Source: Pseudomonas guangdongensis
GTDB lineage: Bacteria; Pseudomonadota; Gammaproteobacteria; Pseudomonadales; Pseudomonadaceae
Length of the DNA stretch: 64,000 nucleotides
Assembly (NCBI RefSeq): GCF_900105885.1
Contig: NZ_LT629780.1
Span: 1,798,001 to 1,862,000, forward strand
Direction of reading: 5' to 3'
The notes beneath the pieces were generated by a model, which saw only the letters and a list, made by a program, of their open reading frames with translations, was not told the origin of the DNA and did no database searches. Positions 56,379 to 64,000 of the stretch are shown piece after piece; position 1 is the first letter of the stretch; every line of letters starts with the position of its first letter. The position numbers and the translations under genes were made by a program.

Positions 56379-56465
56379 GGGGCGTCTCCTGCGTCGGGGC
56401 GCGCGGCAGGTGCCGGCCGCCTGTGGCGGCGGCCGGCCTTCCCGAGCCGCAGCGCGGGCTGCCCG

Positions 56466-57587
56466 TTACTTCGCTTCGCTCTTGCTACCGTCTGCATGCC
56501 ACTCGTAGACGACGAAGCTGAAGTCCTTGAGATCGCCCTTGTCGTCGAAGGCGAGGGTGCCGGTCGGGGTGTCGAAGCGCATGCTGCGCAGCGCGGTAGC
56601 CACTTCCTCGGTGTCGGTGCCGCCGGTCTTGTCGATGGCCTCGGCGATCACCTGCACGGCGGCATAGGCGGGGAACACGAAGGGACCGGAGGGATCCTGC
56701 TTCTTGGCCTTGAAGGCCTCGACCAGTGCCTGGTTCTTCGGGTCCTGGTCGAAGGCGCGCGGCAGGGTGACCAGCAGGCCTTCGGCGGCGGCCCCGGCGA
56801 TGGCGGAGATTTCCGAGTTGCCGACGCCTTCCGGGCCCATGAAGCGCACCTTCAGGCCCTTTTCCGCGCTCTGGCGCAGCAAAAGGCCCAGCTCCGGGTG
56901 GTAGCCGCCGTAGTAGACGAAGTCGACCCCCTCGCGCTTGAGCTTGGCGATCAGCGCGGAGAAGTCCTTGTCGCCGGCGTTGATGCCCTCGAACAGCGCG
57001 ACCGGGATGCCGGCCTTCTCGACGGCGCTCTTCACCGCCGTGGCGATGCCCTCGCCGTACTGCTGCTTGTCGTGGATCACCGCGACCTTGGCCGGCTTGA
57101 GCGTCTCGACGATGAAGCGCCCGGCGGTCGGGCCCTGCAGGCTGTCCAAGCCGATGGTGCGGAAGATCATCCGGTAGCCGCGCGCGGTGATCTCCGGGCT
57201 GGTGGAGGCGGCCGTGATCATCAGGATGCCCTCGTCCTCGTAGATGTCCGAGGCCGGCTGGGTGGAGCTGGAGCAGAGGTGGCCGACGACGAAGGAGATG
57301 CCGTCGTTGACGATGCGGTTGGCCACCGCGACCGCCTGCTTGGGATCGCAGGCGTCGTCGTAGACCACCGCTTCGAGTTTCTGGCCGTTGACCCCGCCGG
57401 CCTGGTTGATGCGCTCGATGGCCATCTGCGCTCCGATGAACTGCATTTCGCCGTACTGTGCGACGGCGCCGGTCACCGGGCCGGCGAGAGCGATCCGGAT
57501 GGTGTCGGCGGCCAGCGCGTGACCGGCGGCGCCGGCCAGGGCGAGGGCTGCGAACAGCCGGGAGAGCTTGCGGTTAGCCTGTTTCAT
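56466..57587 (-). CDS. braC: Branched-chain amino acid-binding protein BraC/LivJ
   Basis: 373 aa periplasmic binding protein. Signal peptide [20 protein letters not shown], cleaved near GHALA. Mature start [19 protein letters not shown], then [17 protein letters not shown] and [18 protein letters not shown], characteristic of LivJ/BraC (the Cys pair and the Ser/Thr ligand region). Delivers Leu, Ile, Val (and Ala, Thr in P. aeruginosa) to BraDEFG. First gene of the operon. Confidence 0.97.
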   Translation of the reverse strand: MKQANRKLSRLFAALALAGAAGHALAADTIRIALAGPVTGAVAQYGEMQFIGAQMAIERINQAGGVNGQKLEAVVYDDACDPKQAVAVANRIVNDGISFVVGHLCSSSTQPASDIYEDEGILMITAASTSPEITARGYRMIFRTIGLDSLQGPTAGRFIVETLKPAKVAVIHDKQQYGEGIATAVKSAVEKAGIPVALFEGINAGDKDFSALIAKLKREGVDFVYYGGYHPELGLLLRQSAEKGLKVRFMGPEGVGNSEISAIAGAAAEGLLVTLPRAFDQDPKNQALVEAFKAKKQDPSGPFVFPAYAAVQVIAEAIDKTGGTDTEEVATALRSMRFDTPTGTLAFDDKGDLKDFSFVVYEWHADGSKSEAK

Positions 57588-57809
57588 AGGTGCTCCACTG
57601 TGGTCTGGTCAGCGTTATTGTTCTTCGACACGACTCGACAGCCGCAGGGACGGTCGAGGTCCTGCAGGGCAACTCAGATACGCCGTCGACGTTGCCGTGT
57701 TCCCCGGAAAAAATCCACCCCCCGCTGGGGCCGCCATCCCCGCGCGGCGGCGTTTGCCTGCCTGCCGCCCGGCGCTATCATGGCCGCCCCGATTCACAGG
57801 TGAGCCTCC
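57588..57809. promoter_or_regulatory. Divergent gap braC / DUF2288 gene
   Basis: 222 bp between divergent genes. It must hold the bra promoter and that of the small plus-strand gene. I see no confident operator or -35/-10 pair. Confidence 0.3.
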
Positions 57810-58127
57810 ATGTCTGAACAACCTAGCACCCTCTATGCCAAGCTGCTTGGCGAAACCGCGACCCTCACCTGGCAGGAACTGCAGCCGTTCTTCGCCCGCG
57901 GCAGCGTGTTGTGCGTGGCTGGCAGCCTGGATCTGGTCGGCGTGGCCGAGGCCTTGGCCGAGGATCGCAAGGAGACGGTGGGCGTCTGGCTGGCCAGCGG
58001 CGAGCTGCGCCGGATGGACGTGGCCGAGGCCGAGGATTACCAGCGCCGCACGCCGCAGCTGTGGGCGGTGGTGGTGGCGCCCTGGGTGCTGGTGCAGGAA
58101 CGCGAGGCGGCGCCGGCGCTGCATTGA
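57810..58127 (+). CDS. DUF2288 family small protein
   Basis: 105 aa, acidic, no signal peptide or membrane segment. Typical DUF2288 pattern: LYAKLLGETATLTWQELQPFFARG, then VLCVAGSLDLVGVAEALAEDR and an APWVLVQE end. Function unknown. AGGTGA lies just upstream. It is a single-gene unit that ends in the bidirectional terminator at 58151-58190. Confidence 0.88.
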   Translation: MSEQPSTLYAKLLGETATLTWQELQPFFARGSVLCVAGSLDLVGVAEALAEDRKETVGVWLASGELRRMDVAEAEDYQRRTPQLWAVVVAPWVLVQEREAAPALH

Positions 58128-58150
58128 GGCGCGCGGCGCCCGCTGCAATG

Positions 58151-58190
58151 CACAAGGCCCCCGCGCAGCGCTGCTGGCGGGGGCCTTGTG
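58151..58190. terminator. Bidirectional terminator DUF2288 / transporter operon
   Basis: CACAAGGCCCCCGC (58151-58164) pairs perfectly over 14 bp with 58177-58190, 12-nt loop, followed by TTT. It sits between convergent genes and should serve both. Confidence 0.8.
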
Positions 58191-58217
58191 TTTAGCGGCG
58201 TGCAGGCACGGCGGGCG

Positions 58218-58985
58218 TCAGTGGCTGACCCAGCGCTGGCGCGCCCAGCCGCTCAGCGCGTCCACCGCCAGCACCAGCAGCAGCATGGCGAGGATCACCG
58301 TGGCGGCCTGGGCCTGCTGGAACAGGCTGAGGCTGACGTAGAGCATCTGCCCGAGGCCGCCGGCGCCGACGAAGCCGAGCACGCTGGCCATGCGGATGTT
58401 GTTTTCCCAGCGGTACAGCAGGTAGGCGACCAGTTGCGGCCACACGCCGGGCAGGGTGCCGTAGACGAAGGCCGCCACGCGCCCGCCGCCGGCCAGGCGA
58501 ATCGCCTCGGCGGGCTCGTGTGGGGTGTTCTCCAGCGCCTCGGCGAACAGCCGGCCAAGCACTCCGGCGGTGTGCAGGGCCAGCGCCAGGGTGCCGGCGT
58601 TAGGGCCGAGCCCGGCGGCCAGCACCATCAGCGCCGCCCACACCAGCTCCGGAATCGAGCGCAGCGCGTTGAGCAGCAGACGCGCCAGCGCTCCGGCGGC
58701 GTGGCCCAGGCGTCCTGCGGCGGGCAGTGCCAGCAGCAGGCCGAGCAGGGCGGCGAGCAGGGTGCCGATGGCCGACATGGCCAGGGTTTCCAGACTGCCG
58801 CGACCGATGGCGGCAAGGTGCGCGGAGGAGACGTCGGCGGGGAAGAAGCCGGCGGCGTAGTCGGCCATCAGCGCCAGGCTGCGCGCGCTGGTCAGCCCGG
58901 AGAAGTCCAGGCCGAGGCCGGCGAAGGACGCGCCGACGGCGGCGAGGATCGCCAGCAGCAGGCCGTAGTTGAGCGCGCGCTTCAT
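58218..58985 (-). CDS. PhnE-type ABC transporter permease (second)
   Basis: 255 aa, about six membrane helices. PhnE pattern: ALLNALRSIPELVWAALMVLA-like core motif, then [14 protein letters not shown], the coupling-loop region. Last gene of a four-gene minus-strand operon. Its ATG overlaps the stop of the first permease (ATGA). Confidence 0.9.
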   Translation of the reverse strand: MKRALNYGLLLAILAAVGASFAGLGLDFSGLTSARSLALMADYAAGFFPADVSSAHLAAIGRGSLETLAMSAIGTLLAALLGLLLALPAAGRLGHAAGALARLLLNALRSIPELVWAALMVLAAGLGPNAGTLALALHTAGVLGRLFAEALENTPHEPAEAIRLAGGGRVAAFVYGTLPGVWPQLVAYLLYRWENNIRMASVLGFVGAGGLGQMLYVSLSLFQQAQAATVILAMLLLVLAVDALSGWARQRWVSH

Positions 58986-59833
58986 GTCAGCCGGCTCCGC
59001 AGCAGGCGGCTGAACTGGTCGGCGAGCAGCACCAGGGCGAAGAAGGTCAGCAGCATGCTGGCCACCTCGCCACCGGCGAACATGCGCATCGACAGGTCGA
59101 TCTGCTGGCCGAGGCCGCCGGCGCCGACGAAGCCCATCACCACCGAGGCGCGGATCGCGCACTCCCAGCGGTACACGGTGTAGGAGAGCATCTCCGCCGC
59201 CGCGTTGGGCAGCACGCCGTAGGCGAACGCCGCCAGCCGCGGGCTGCCGGCGGCGAGCAGGGCGCGCGCCGGGCGCGGGTCCACCGACTCGCAGATTTCC
59301 GCGTAGACCTTGCCGAGCATGCCGCCGTAGGTGATGGCGATGGCCAGCACCCCGGCGGTGGGGCCGAGGCCGACGGCGCGCACGAACAACAGCGCCCAGA
59401 CGATTTCCGGGATGCTGCGCAGCACGATCAGCAGCGCGCGCACCGGCCCGCGCAGGGCCGCGCTCCACCAACGCGGGCGACCGCCGCGGGTCACGGCGGA
59501 CACCGACAGCACGCGGGTGGCGGCGAGCGCGCAGGGCACGGCGATCAGCCAGGCCAGGGCCATGCCGGCGGTGGCGATGGCCAGGGTTTCCAGGGTGGCG
59601 CGGCCGAGCAGGGCGAGGAACTCGCCGCCGTGCTCCGGCGGCCAGAAGGCGGCGACGAAGCTGCCCATGGTGGCGGCGTTGCCGGCATCGAACAGCACGG
59701 CGAGATTCAGCTCGCTGAGCGACAGCCCCGGCCACAGCAGGGCAACGGCCAGCACGGTCAGCAGCAGGCGCGGCAGGGCGGCGGGGTCGTGCGGGGCGGC
59801 CGCGCCGGCGGCAGACGGAGAACGGGTCAGCAT
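58982..59833 (-). CDS. PhnE-type ABC transporter permease (first)
   Basis: 283 aa. [22 protein letters not shown] and [17 protein letters not shown] mark it as a PhnE-family permease. It and the following gene form a hetero-pair in place of the usual PhnE homodimer. The start overlaps the ATPase gene end by 7 bp. Confidence 0.9.
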   Translation of the reverse strand: MLTRSPSAAGAAAPHDPAALPRLLLTVLAVALLWPGLSLSELNLAVLFDAGNAATMGSFVAAFWPPEHGGEFLALLGRATLETLAIATAGMALAWLIAVPCALAATRVLSVSAVTRGGRPRWWSAALRGPVRALLIVLRSIPEIVWALLFVRAVGLGPTAGVLAIAITYGGMLGKVYAEICESVDPRPARALLAAGSPRLAAFAYGVLPNAAAEMLSYTVYRWECAIRASVVMGFVGAGGLGQQIDLSMRMFAGGEVASMLLTFFALVLLADQFSRLLRSRLT

Positions 59834-60633
59834 CGCGGAATGGTCACGATCTGCGGCGCAGGGGCCGGCGAGGCGGGCGATGGCTGGTCCAACTGCTCGT
59901 TGGCGTACAGGGCGTCCAGCGCCTGCGGGGTCACCTCGTGCGCCGGCAGGTCGAAGGCGATGCGCCCGTCGCGCACGCCGACGATGCGCGGAAAGTGGTT
60001 GAGCGCCAGATCGACGGCATGCAGGCTGGCCAGCAGGGTGACGCCGCGGGCCTCGGCCTCGCGGGTCAGTACGCCGAGGGTATGGCCGGCCAGCACCGGG
60101 TCCATGGCCGACACCGGCTCGTCGGCGAGGATCAGCTCGGCCTGCTGGTACAGCACGCGGGCGATGCCGACCCGCTGCAGCTGGCCGCCGGACAGCTGGT
60201 CGCAGCGCTCGAACAGCTTGTCGGCCAGATCCAGGCGCGCCAGGGCGTCGCGCACGCCGCCGGTATCCAGCGGATGGACGAGGTTGAGCAGGCCCTTCCA
60301 CAGCGGCCACTGGCCGAGACGACCGGCGCTGACCGCCGCGACCACGCGCTGGCGCGGCGGCAGCGGCGGGCTCTGGTGGATCAGGCCGAGGCGCGCGCGC
60401 AGCCGCCGGCGTGCGCCGGCGGCCAGGTGCCAGGGTTCGGCGCCGAGCAGCTCCAGACGTCCTTCGCCGGGTTGCAGGCTGGTGGCCAGCAGGCGCAGCA
60501 GGGTGGTCTTGCCGGCGCCGGACGGGCCGATGATGGCCAGCCGCTCGCCGCGGCCGACCGAGAGATCCACGTCCTGCAGGGCGCGCCGACCGTTGGCGTG
60601 GGTCAGGCCCACGCCGGTCAGGCGCACGGTCAC
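59827..60633 (-). CDS. phnC: PhnC-type ABC transporter ATPase
   Basis: 268 aa. Walker [11 protein letters not shown] loop IHQSPPLPP, signature [15 protein letters not shown], Walker [14 protein letters not shown] and His switch in [12 protein letters not shown] start overlapping the binding-protein stop (GTGA). The symbol follows the family; the substrate may not be phosphonate (see the binding protein). Confidence 0.9.
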   Translation of the reverse strand: MTVRLTGVGLTHANGRRALQDVDLSVGRGERLAIIGPSGAGKTTLLRLLATSLQPGEGRLELLGAEPWHLAAGARRRLRARLGLIHQSPPLPPRQRVVAAVSAGRLGQWPLWKGLLNLVHPLDTGGVRDALARLDLADKLFERCDQLSGGQLQRVGIARVLYQQAELILADEPVSAMDPVLAGHTLGVLTREAEARGVTLLASLHAVDLALNHFPRIVGVRDGRIAFDLPAHEVTPQALDALYANEQLDQPSPASPAPAPQIVTIPRC

Positions 60634-61481
60634 TTCAGCAGGCCGGCGGCGCGGGCGGCTTCCTCGATGCCGGCGTAGTTTTCCGGCTGGGTCTCGATGA
60701 AGCGGCTGGCGGCCTGCAGGTCGAGGATCGCCTTGTGCTCCGGGTTGGCCGGGTCGAGGGCGAGGAAGGCGGCCTTGATCTTGGCGGTCAGCGCCGGATC
60801 GAGGGTGCCGCGCACGGTCCAGTTGTAGTCGTAGTAGGTCGGGGTGGTGGCGAACACGTGCACCTTGGCGGTGTCGACCTTGCCGGCAGCGACCAGCTTG
60901 TCCCACACCGAGGCGTTCAGTACGCCGGCGTCGACCTTGCCGGCCTGCACCCAGGCCACGGTGGCGTCGTGGGCGCCGGAGAAGGCCACGCGGGAGAAGA
61001 ACTGCTCGGGGACGATGCCGTCCTTCTGCATGAAGTAGCGCGGCATCAGGCTGCCGGAGGTGGAGGACACCGAGCCGAAGGCGAAGGTCTTGCCCTTGAG
61101 GTCCTGCAGCGACTTCACGTTGGCGTCGGCGCTGATGAACTTGCTGGTGAACTTCTCGTCCTGCTCGCGCTGCACCAGCGGAATGGCATTGCCGGTCTTC
61201 AGGCGGGTCTGCACGAAGGTGAAGCCGCCCAGCCAGGCCAGATCGACGCGGTCGGCGGCGATGCCCTCGACCACCGCAGCGTAGTCGGACACCGGCACGA
61301 ATTGGACCGGCATGCCCAGCTCCTTCTCCAGGTAGGCGCCCAGCGGCTTGAACTTGCGCTGCAGTTCGGTGGGCGCCTCGTCGGGGATGGCGGACACCTT
61401 GAGCACATCGGCGGCCTGGGCGGCCAGGGCGGAAACGGACAGGGCAATGCCGGCGGCGAGCGCCAGGGTACGCTTGAGCAT
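60630..61481 (-). CDS. PhnD-type substrate-binding protein, phosphonate or putative selenate class
   Basis: 283 aa with a signal peptide ([20 protein letters not shown], cleaved after AQA). [51 protein letters not shown] and [34 protein letters not shown] stretches define a distinct PhnD subfamily. I recall this subfamily being annotated in Pseudomonas as a putative selenate-binding protein, so phosphonate, phosphite and selenate are all possible. First gene of the operon; GGAG lies seven bases before the start. Confidence 0.88.
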   Translation of the reverse strand: MLKRTLALAAGIALSVSALAAQAADVLKVSAIPDEAPTELQRKFKPLGAYLEKELGMPVQFVPVSDYAAVVEGIAADRVDLAWLGGFTFVQTRLKTGNAIPLVQREQDEKFTSKFISADANVKSLQDLKGKTFAFGSVSSTSGSLMPRYFMQKDGIVPEQFFSRVAFSGAHDATVAWVQAGKVDAGVLNASVWDKLVAAGKVDTAKVHVFATTPTYYDYNWTVRGTLDPALTAKIKAAFLALDPANPEHKAILDLQAASRFIETQPENYAGIEEAARAAGLLK

Positions 61482-61749
61482 GGGGAGTCTCCGGTTCAAT
61501 AGCGGAAAAGTCGGGCGCGGATTATAAGGGCAGTCGCGCGGCTTTGCTGGCCCATATGGCCGCTACAGGTCGAGCCCATGGAGCGACCGAGGCCCGCTGG
61601 CCGACGCTGGCGGACTGTCGCGGCGAGGGCGCAGCCGTCACGGCGGCGCCGGGCACTCCGGCGCTTGCCCGGGTCTTGGCGGGCAGCGACGGTCGGCCGG
61701 GCGCGGGGCTGTTGCTAAGATGCGGCTTTTCCCCGCTGCGGAGATGGAC
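61482..61749. promoter_or_regulatory. Divergent gap transporter operon / reductase gene
   Basis: 268 bp between divergent transcription units. No gene and no convincing operator seen. GGAG just before 61750 is the ribosome site of the plus-strand gene. Confidence 0.3.
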
Positions 61750-62643
61750 ATGAGCGATACCTTGCCCGCCCTGGCCTTTGCCGGCATCGGCCTGATGGGG
61801 CTGCCGATGGGCCGCCGCCTGCTGGCCGCAGGCTTTCCCCTGAGCATCTGGAACCGCAACCCGGCCAAGTGCGAGCCGCTGGTGGACGCCGGCGCCGGGG
61901 TGGTCAACCACCCCGGCGACCTGTGCCGCGAGGCGGACATCGTGATGCTCTGCCTGGCCGACACCGCCGCCGTGCGCGAGGTGGTGTTCGGCCCCGGCGG
62001 CATCGCCGAGCAGGGCCTGCCGGGGCAACTGCTGGTGGACTTCTCCAGCTGCGAACCGGCGGCGACCCGCGCGATGGCCGCCGAGCTGGAGGCGCGCTGC
62101 GGCATGCGCTGGGTGGATGCGCCGGTGTCCGGTGGCACCCCGGGCGCCGAGGCGGGCACCCTGGCGATCATGGCCGGCGGCGCGGCGGAGGACATCGAGC
62201 GGCTGCGGCCGATCCTCGCCCATCTCGGCCAGCGTTTGACGCGCATGGGCGAGGTCGGCGCCGGTCAGGTGACCAAGGTGTGCAACCAGATGATCGTCGC
62301 CTGCAACGCCCTGGTGATCGCCGAGGTGGTGGCGCTGGCCGAGCGCGCCGGGGTGGATGCCGGGCTGATCGCCCCGGCACTGGCCGGCGGCTTCGCCGAT
62401 TCGAAACCGCTGCAGATCCTCGCCCCGCAGATGGCCGAGAGCCGCTTCGAGCCGGTCAAGTGGCATGTGCGCACCCTGCTCAAGGACCTCGACACCGCGG
62501 TGAAGCTGTCCCGCGAGCAGGGCTCGTCCACGCCGCTGAGCGGCCTGGCCGCGCAGCTGATGCGCCTGCACGGCAGCCAGGGCAACCTGGAGCGCGATCC
62601 GGCCACCCTGGTCGAGCTGTATCGCGGGGAGGACGAGGCATGA
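61750..62643 (+). CDS. Beta-hydroxyacid dehydrogenase, 2-hydroxy-3-oxopropionate reductase-like
   Basis: 297 aa. N-terminal NAD(P) motif FAGIGLMGLPMGRRL, substrate motif DAPVSGGTPGAEAGTL, catalytic Lys in GAGQVTKVCNQM and a C-terminal KDLDTAVKLSREQG. The family includes tartronate semialdehyde reductase (GlxR/GarR), 3-hydroxyisobutyrate dehydrogenase and L-threonate dehydrogenase. Coupling to a hydroxypyruvate-isomerase-like gene favours a GlxR-type role. Start at 61750 with GGAG eight bases upstream; ATG 61744 is possible. Confidence 0.85.
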   Translation: MSDTLPALAFAGIGLMGLPMGRRLLAAGFPLSIWNRNPAKCEPLVDAGAGVVNHPGDLCREADIVMLCLADTAAVREVVFGPGGIAEQGLPGQLLVDFSSCEPAATRAMAAELEARCGMRWVDAPVSGGTPGAEAGTLAIMAGGAAEDIERLRPILAHLGQRLTRMGEVGAGQVTKVCNQMIVACNALVIAEVVALAERAGVDAGLIAPALAGGFADSKPLQILAPQMAESRFEPVKWHVRTLLKDLDTAVKLSREQGSSTPLSGLAAQLMRLHGSQGNLERDPATLVELYRGEDEA

Positions 62644-63434
62644 AGCTCTGCGCCAACCTGTCGATGCTGTTCACCGAGCTGCCGCTGCCGGAGCGCATCG
62701 GCGCGGCGGCCGAAGCCGGCTTCGCCGCGGTGGAAATCCAGTTTCCCTACGCGCTGCCGGCCGAGGCGCTGCGCGCGGCACTGGACGCCGCCGGCCTGCC
62801 GCTGCTGCTGATCAACCTGCCGGCCGGCGATCTGATGGACGGCGGCCCGGGACTGGCGGCGGTGCCCGGGCGTCAGGCCGAGTTCGACGCGGCGCTGGCC
62901 GAGGCGCTGGCCTATGCCCGGGTGGTGCGTCCGCAGTGCGTCAACGTGCTGCCGGGGCGGCTGGCCGACGGGGTGAGCCACGCGGCGGCACGGGAAACCC
63001 TGGCCGGCAACCTGCGCCGCAGCGCCGAGGCCTTCGCGCCGCTGGGCATCCGTGTGCTGGCCGAGGCGATCAACCCGCTGGACATGCCGGGCTTTCTGGT
63101 CAACACGCCGGAGGATCTGCTGGCGCTGCTGGCGGCGGTCGACCATCCCAACTGCGCCGCCCAGCTCGACCTCTATCACATGGCTCGCCAGGGACTCGAC
63201 CTGCCGACGTGCATCGCCGCGCTGGCCGGGCGTATCGGTCATGTGCAGTTCGCCGACTGCCCCGGACGCGGCGCGCCGGGCACGGGGACGATGGACTTCG
63301 CCGCGGCGCGGGCGGCGCTGCGCGAGGCGGGCTACGCCGGCTGGCTGGCCGCCGAGTATCGGCCGGGGGAGGCGGGCACCGCCGCCAGCCTGGCGTGGCT
63401 GGCGCAGTGGCTGGCGCAGTGGCAGTCGCAGTGA
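62640..63434 (+). CDS. Hydroxypyruvate isomerase family protein (Hyi/OtnI-like)
   Basis: 264 aa TIM-barrel sugar isomerase: LCANLSMLFTELPLPERIGAAAEAGF, metal-binding Glu in VLAEAINPLDMPGF, DLYHMARQG, GHVQFADCPGRGAPGTG and the late LAAEYRPG. It interconverts hydroxypyruvate and tartronate semialdehyde, or 2-oxo-tetronates in the OtnI branch. The ATG overlaps the reductase stop (ATGA). No glyoxylate carboligase gene is in the window. Confidence 0.87.
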   Translation: MKLCANLSMLFTELPLPERIGAAAEAGFAAVEIQFPYALPAEALRAALDAAGLPLLLINLPAGDLMDGGPGLAAVPGRQAEFDAALAEALAYARVVRPQCVNVLPGRLADGVSHAAARETLAGNLRRSAEAFAPLGIRVLAEAINPLDMPGFLVNTPEDLLALLAAVDHPNCAAQLDLYHMARQGLDLPTCIAALAGRIGHVQFADCPGRGAPGTGTMDFAAARAALREAGYAGWLAAEYRPGEAGTAASLAWLAQWLAQWQSQ

Positions 63435-63704
63435 ATCTGTAGGGGGCGCTGCGCGCAGCGCACTGACGGAGATGCGCAGTTGCGCCGCGCACGCCCTGCG
63501 AAGGAAGGCGGGCAACGCGCAGCCGGGCAGGCTAGGCAACCTGCTCCGGCGAGCGGCCACCGTCAGGTTGCCGCGCGGGCTAGGGGGAGAACGTCGCTGC
63601 GCGGGTTGTCCCGCCCGCGCAGGGGAGTCCTGCCGGAGGCCCGATCTCCGGCAGGACTCCCCTGCGGTGGAGCGTTAGAGCGGCCGATCCGCTCGTGTGG
63701 TCGC
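63435..63704. repeat. Convergent junction packed with inverted repeats
   Basis: 270 bp between hyi-like (plus) and rapA (minus). It holds GGCAACCTG (63535-63543) with CAGGTTGCC (63564-63572); TGCGCGGG (63598-63605) with CCCGCGCA (63614-63621); and a perfect 21-bp stem at 63618-63638 with 63646-63666. The last two overlap and cannot form together. No gene seen. Confidence 0.6.
63618..63666. terminator. 21-bp perfect hairpin between convergent genes
   Basis: The left arm 63618-63638 pairs fully with 63646-63666 over a 7-nt loop (GCCCGAT). The core reads AGGGGAGTCCTGCCGGAG. It is unusually long for a terminator and has no T run. Probably bidirectional, or part of an interspersed repeat. Confidence 0.6.
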
Positions 63705-64000
63705 TCAGCCGGCCACCAGTACGCGGATCGCTTCCAGGCGCAGGCCGGCCTTGTCGAGCATCGCCAGGCCCAGTTCGCGCTGGCGGCGCAGGCTGTCCAG
63801 CTCGCTTTCGCGCACGCTGGGGTTGACCGCGCGCAGCGCTTCCAGGCGCGCCAGTTCCTCGTCCAGTTCGGCGGCGAAGCGGTGGGCGGCGTCGGCCACG
63901 CGCTCGGCATGGCGCGGGGCGATCTTGCCCTCGGCGACGGCGATCTGCCGGGCCAGCACCTCGCGCTGGGCCTGGACGAACTTGTTGGCGCTGGCGCGCG
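63705..64000 (-). CDS. rapA: RNA polymerase-associated helicase RapA, C-terminal end (truncated)
   Basis: Only the last 97 or so residues are present; the frame runs off the right edge (…[18 protein letters not shown]…). The ending [19 protein letters not shown] and [17 protein letters not shown] matches the RapA/HepA C-terminus (E. coli ends WRLDALRLIVVTHQ). RapA is a Swi2/Snf2-type ATPase that recycles RNA polymerase. A GTG at 63959 is internal, not the start. Confidence 0.8.
   Translation of the reverse strand, partial: RASANKFVQAQREVLARQIAVAEGKIAPRHAERVADAAHRFAAELDEELARLEALRAVNPSVRESELDSLRRQRELGLAMLDKAGLRLEAIRVLVAG

Noticed and set aside
58218..62643. Phosphite-use locus (ptxABCD).
   Set aside because: The neighbouring oxidoreductase is of the beta-hydroxyacid dehydrogenase family, not the D-hydroxyacid type of PtxD, and is divergently transcribed.

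Overview
The window is about 64 kb of very GC-rich DNA that looks like a Pseudomonas-group gammaproteobacterium. The best evidence is the block mxtR/crbS-like kinase, yciK-like SDR, mupP, ubiG, mtaD, mtnA, gyrA, serC, pheA, hisC, tyrA-aroA fusion, cmk, rpsA, whose order follows the one I know from Pseudomonas aeruginosa (PA3173 down to PA3162). Coding density is high and most genes are packed with ATGA- or GTGA-type overlaps.

Region 1 (1-2.5 kb): the 3' end of lipA, a strong terminator, an intergenic spacer with a perfect DnaA box in a dyad, and rmuC.

Region 2 (2.7-31.1 kb): an unusual signalling island of 15 genes, all on the minus strand. From upstream to downstream: cheW-cheY-cheZ; a dCache hybrid kinase and a REC-AraC response regulator; a membrane-sensing chemoreceptor; a four-helix-bundle chemoreceptor; an Aer-like receptor; a four-gene operon (GAF/PAS hybrid kinase, REC-EAL phosphodiesterase, PhnD-like periplasmic binding protein, dCache hybrid kinase); a second Aer-like receptor broken by a -1 frameshift; and an MHYT hybrid kinase with its REC-PAS-GGDEF-EAL partner. 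No cheA, cheB or cheR is present. Three receptors end in xWxxF CheR-tether motifs. A TGTACAGG box recurs four times in non-coding gaps around the AraC-type regulator. The two phosphorelay kinases share an almost identical C-terminal chassis with different sensor modules.

Region 3 (31.4-40.3 kb, minus strand): MgtC/DUF4010 membrane protein, SLC5-type sensor kinase (MxtR/CrbS), SDR, mupP-ubiG, mtaD.

Region 4 (40.4-52.6 kb, plus strand): mtnA, gyrA, then the serine/aromatic supraoperon serC-pheA-hisC-tyrA/aroA-cmk-rpsA, closed by a strong terminator. The expected ihfB does not follow rpsA.

Region 5 (52.7-64 kb): the branched-chain amino acid transporter braC-D-E-F-G (minus), a DUF2288 gene (plus), a PhnCDEE-type transporter of the phosphonate/putative selenate class (minus), a GlxR-like reductase with a hydroxypyruvate-isomerase-like protein (plus), a hairpin-rich convergent junction, and the 3' end of rapA (minus).

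The most interesting material is the 2.7-31 kb island, especially the periplasmic-binding-protein/kinase/EAL operon and the shared TGTACAGG boxes. All functional statements rest on motif and family recognition by eye. No database search was run.
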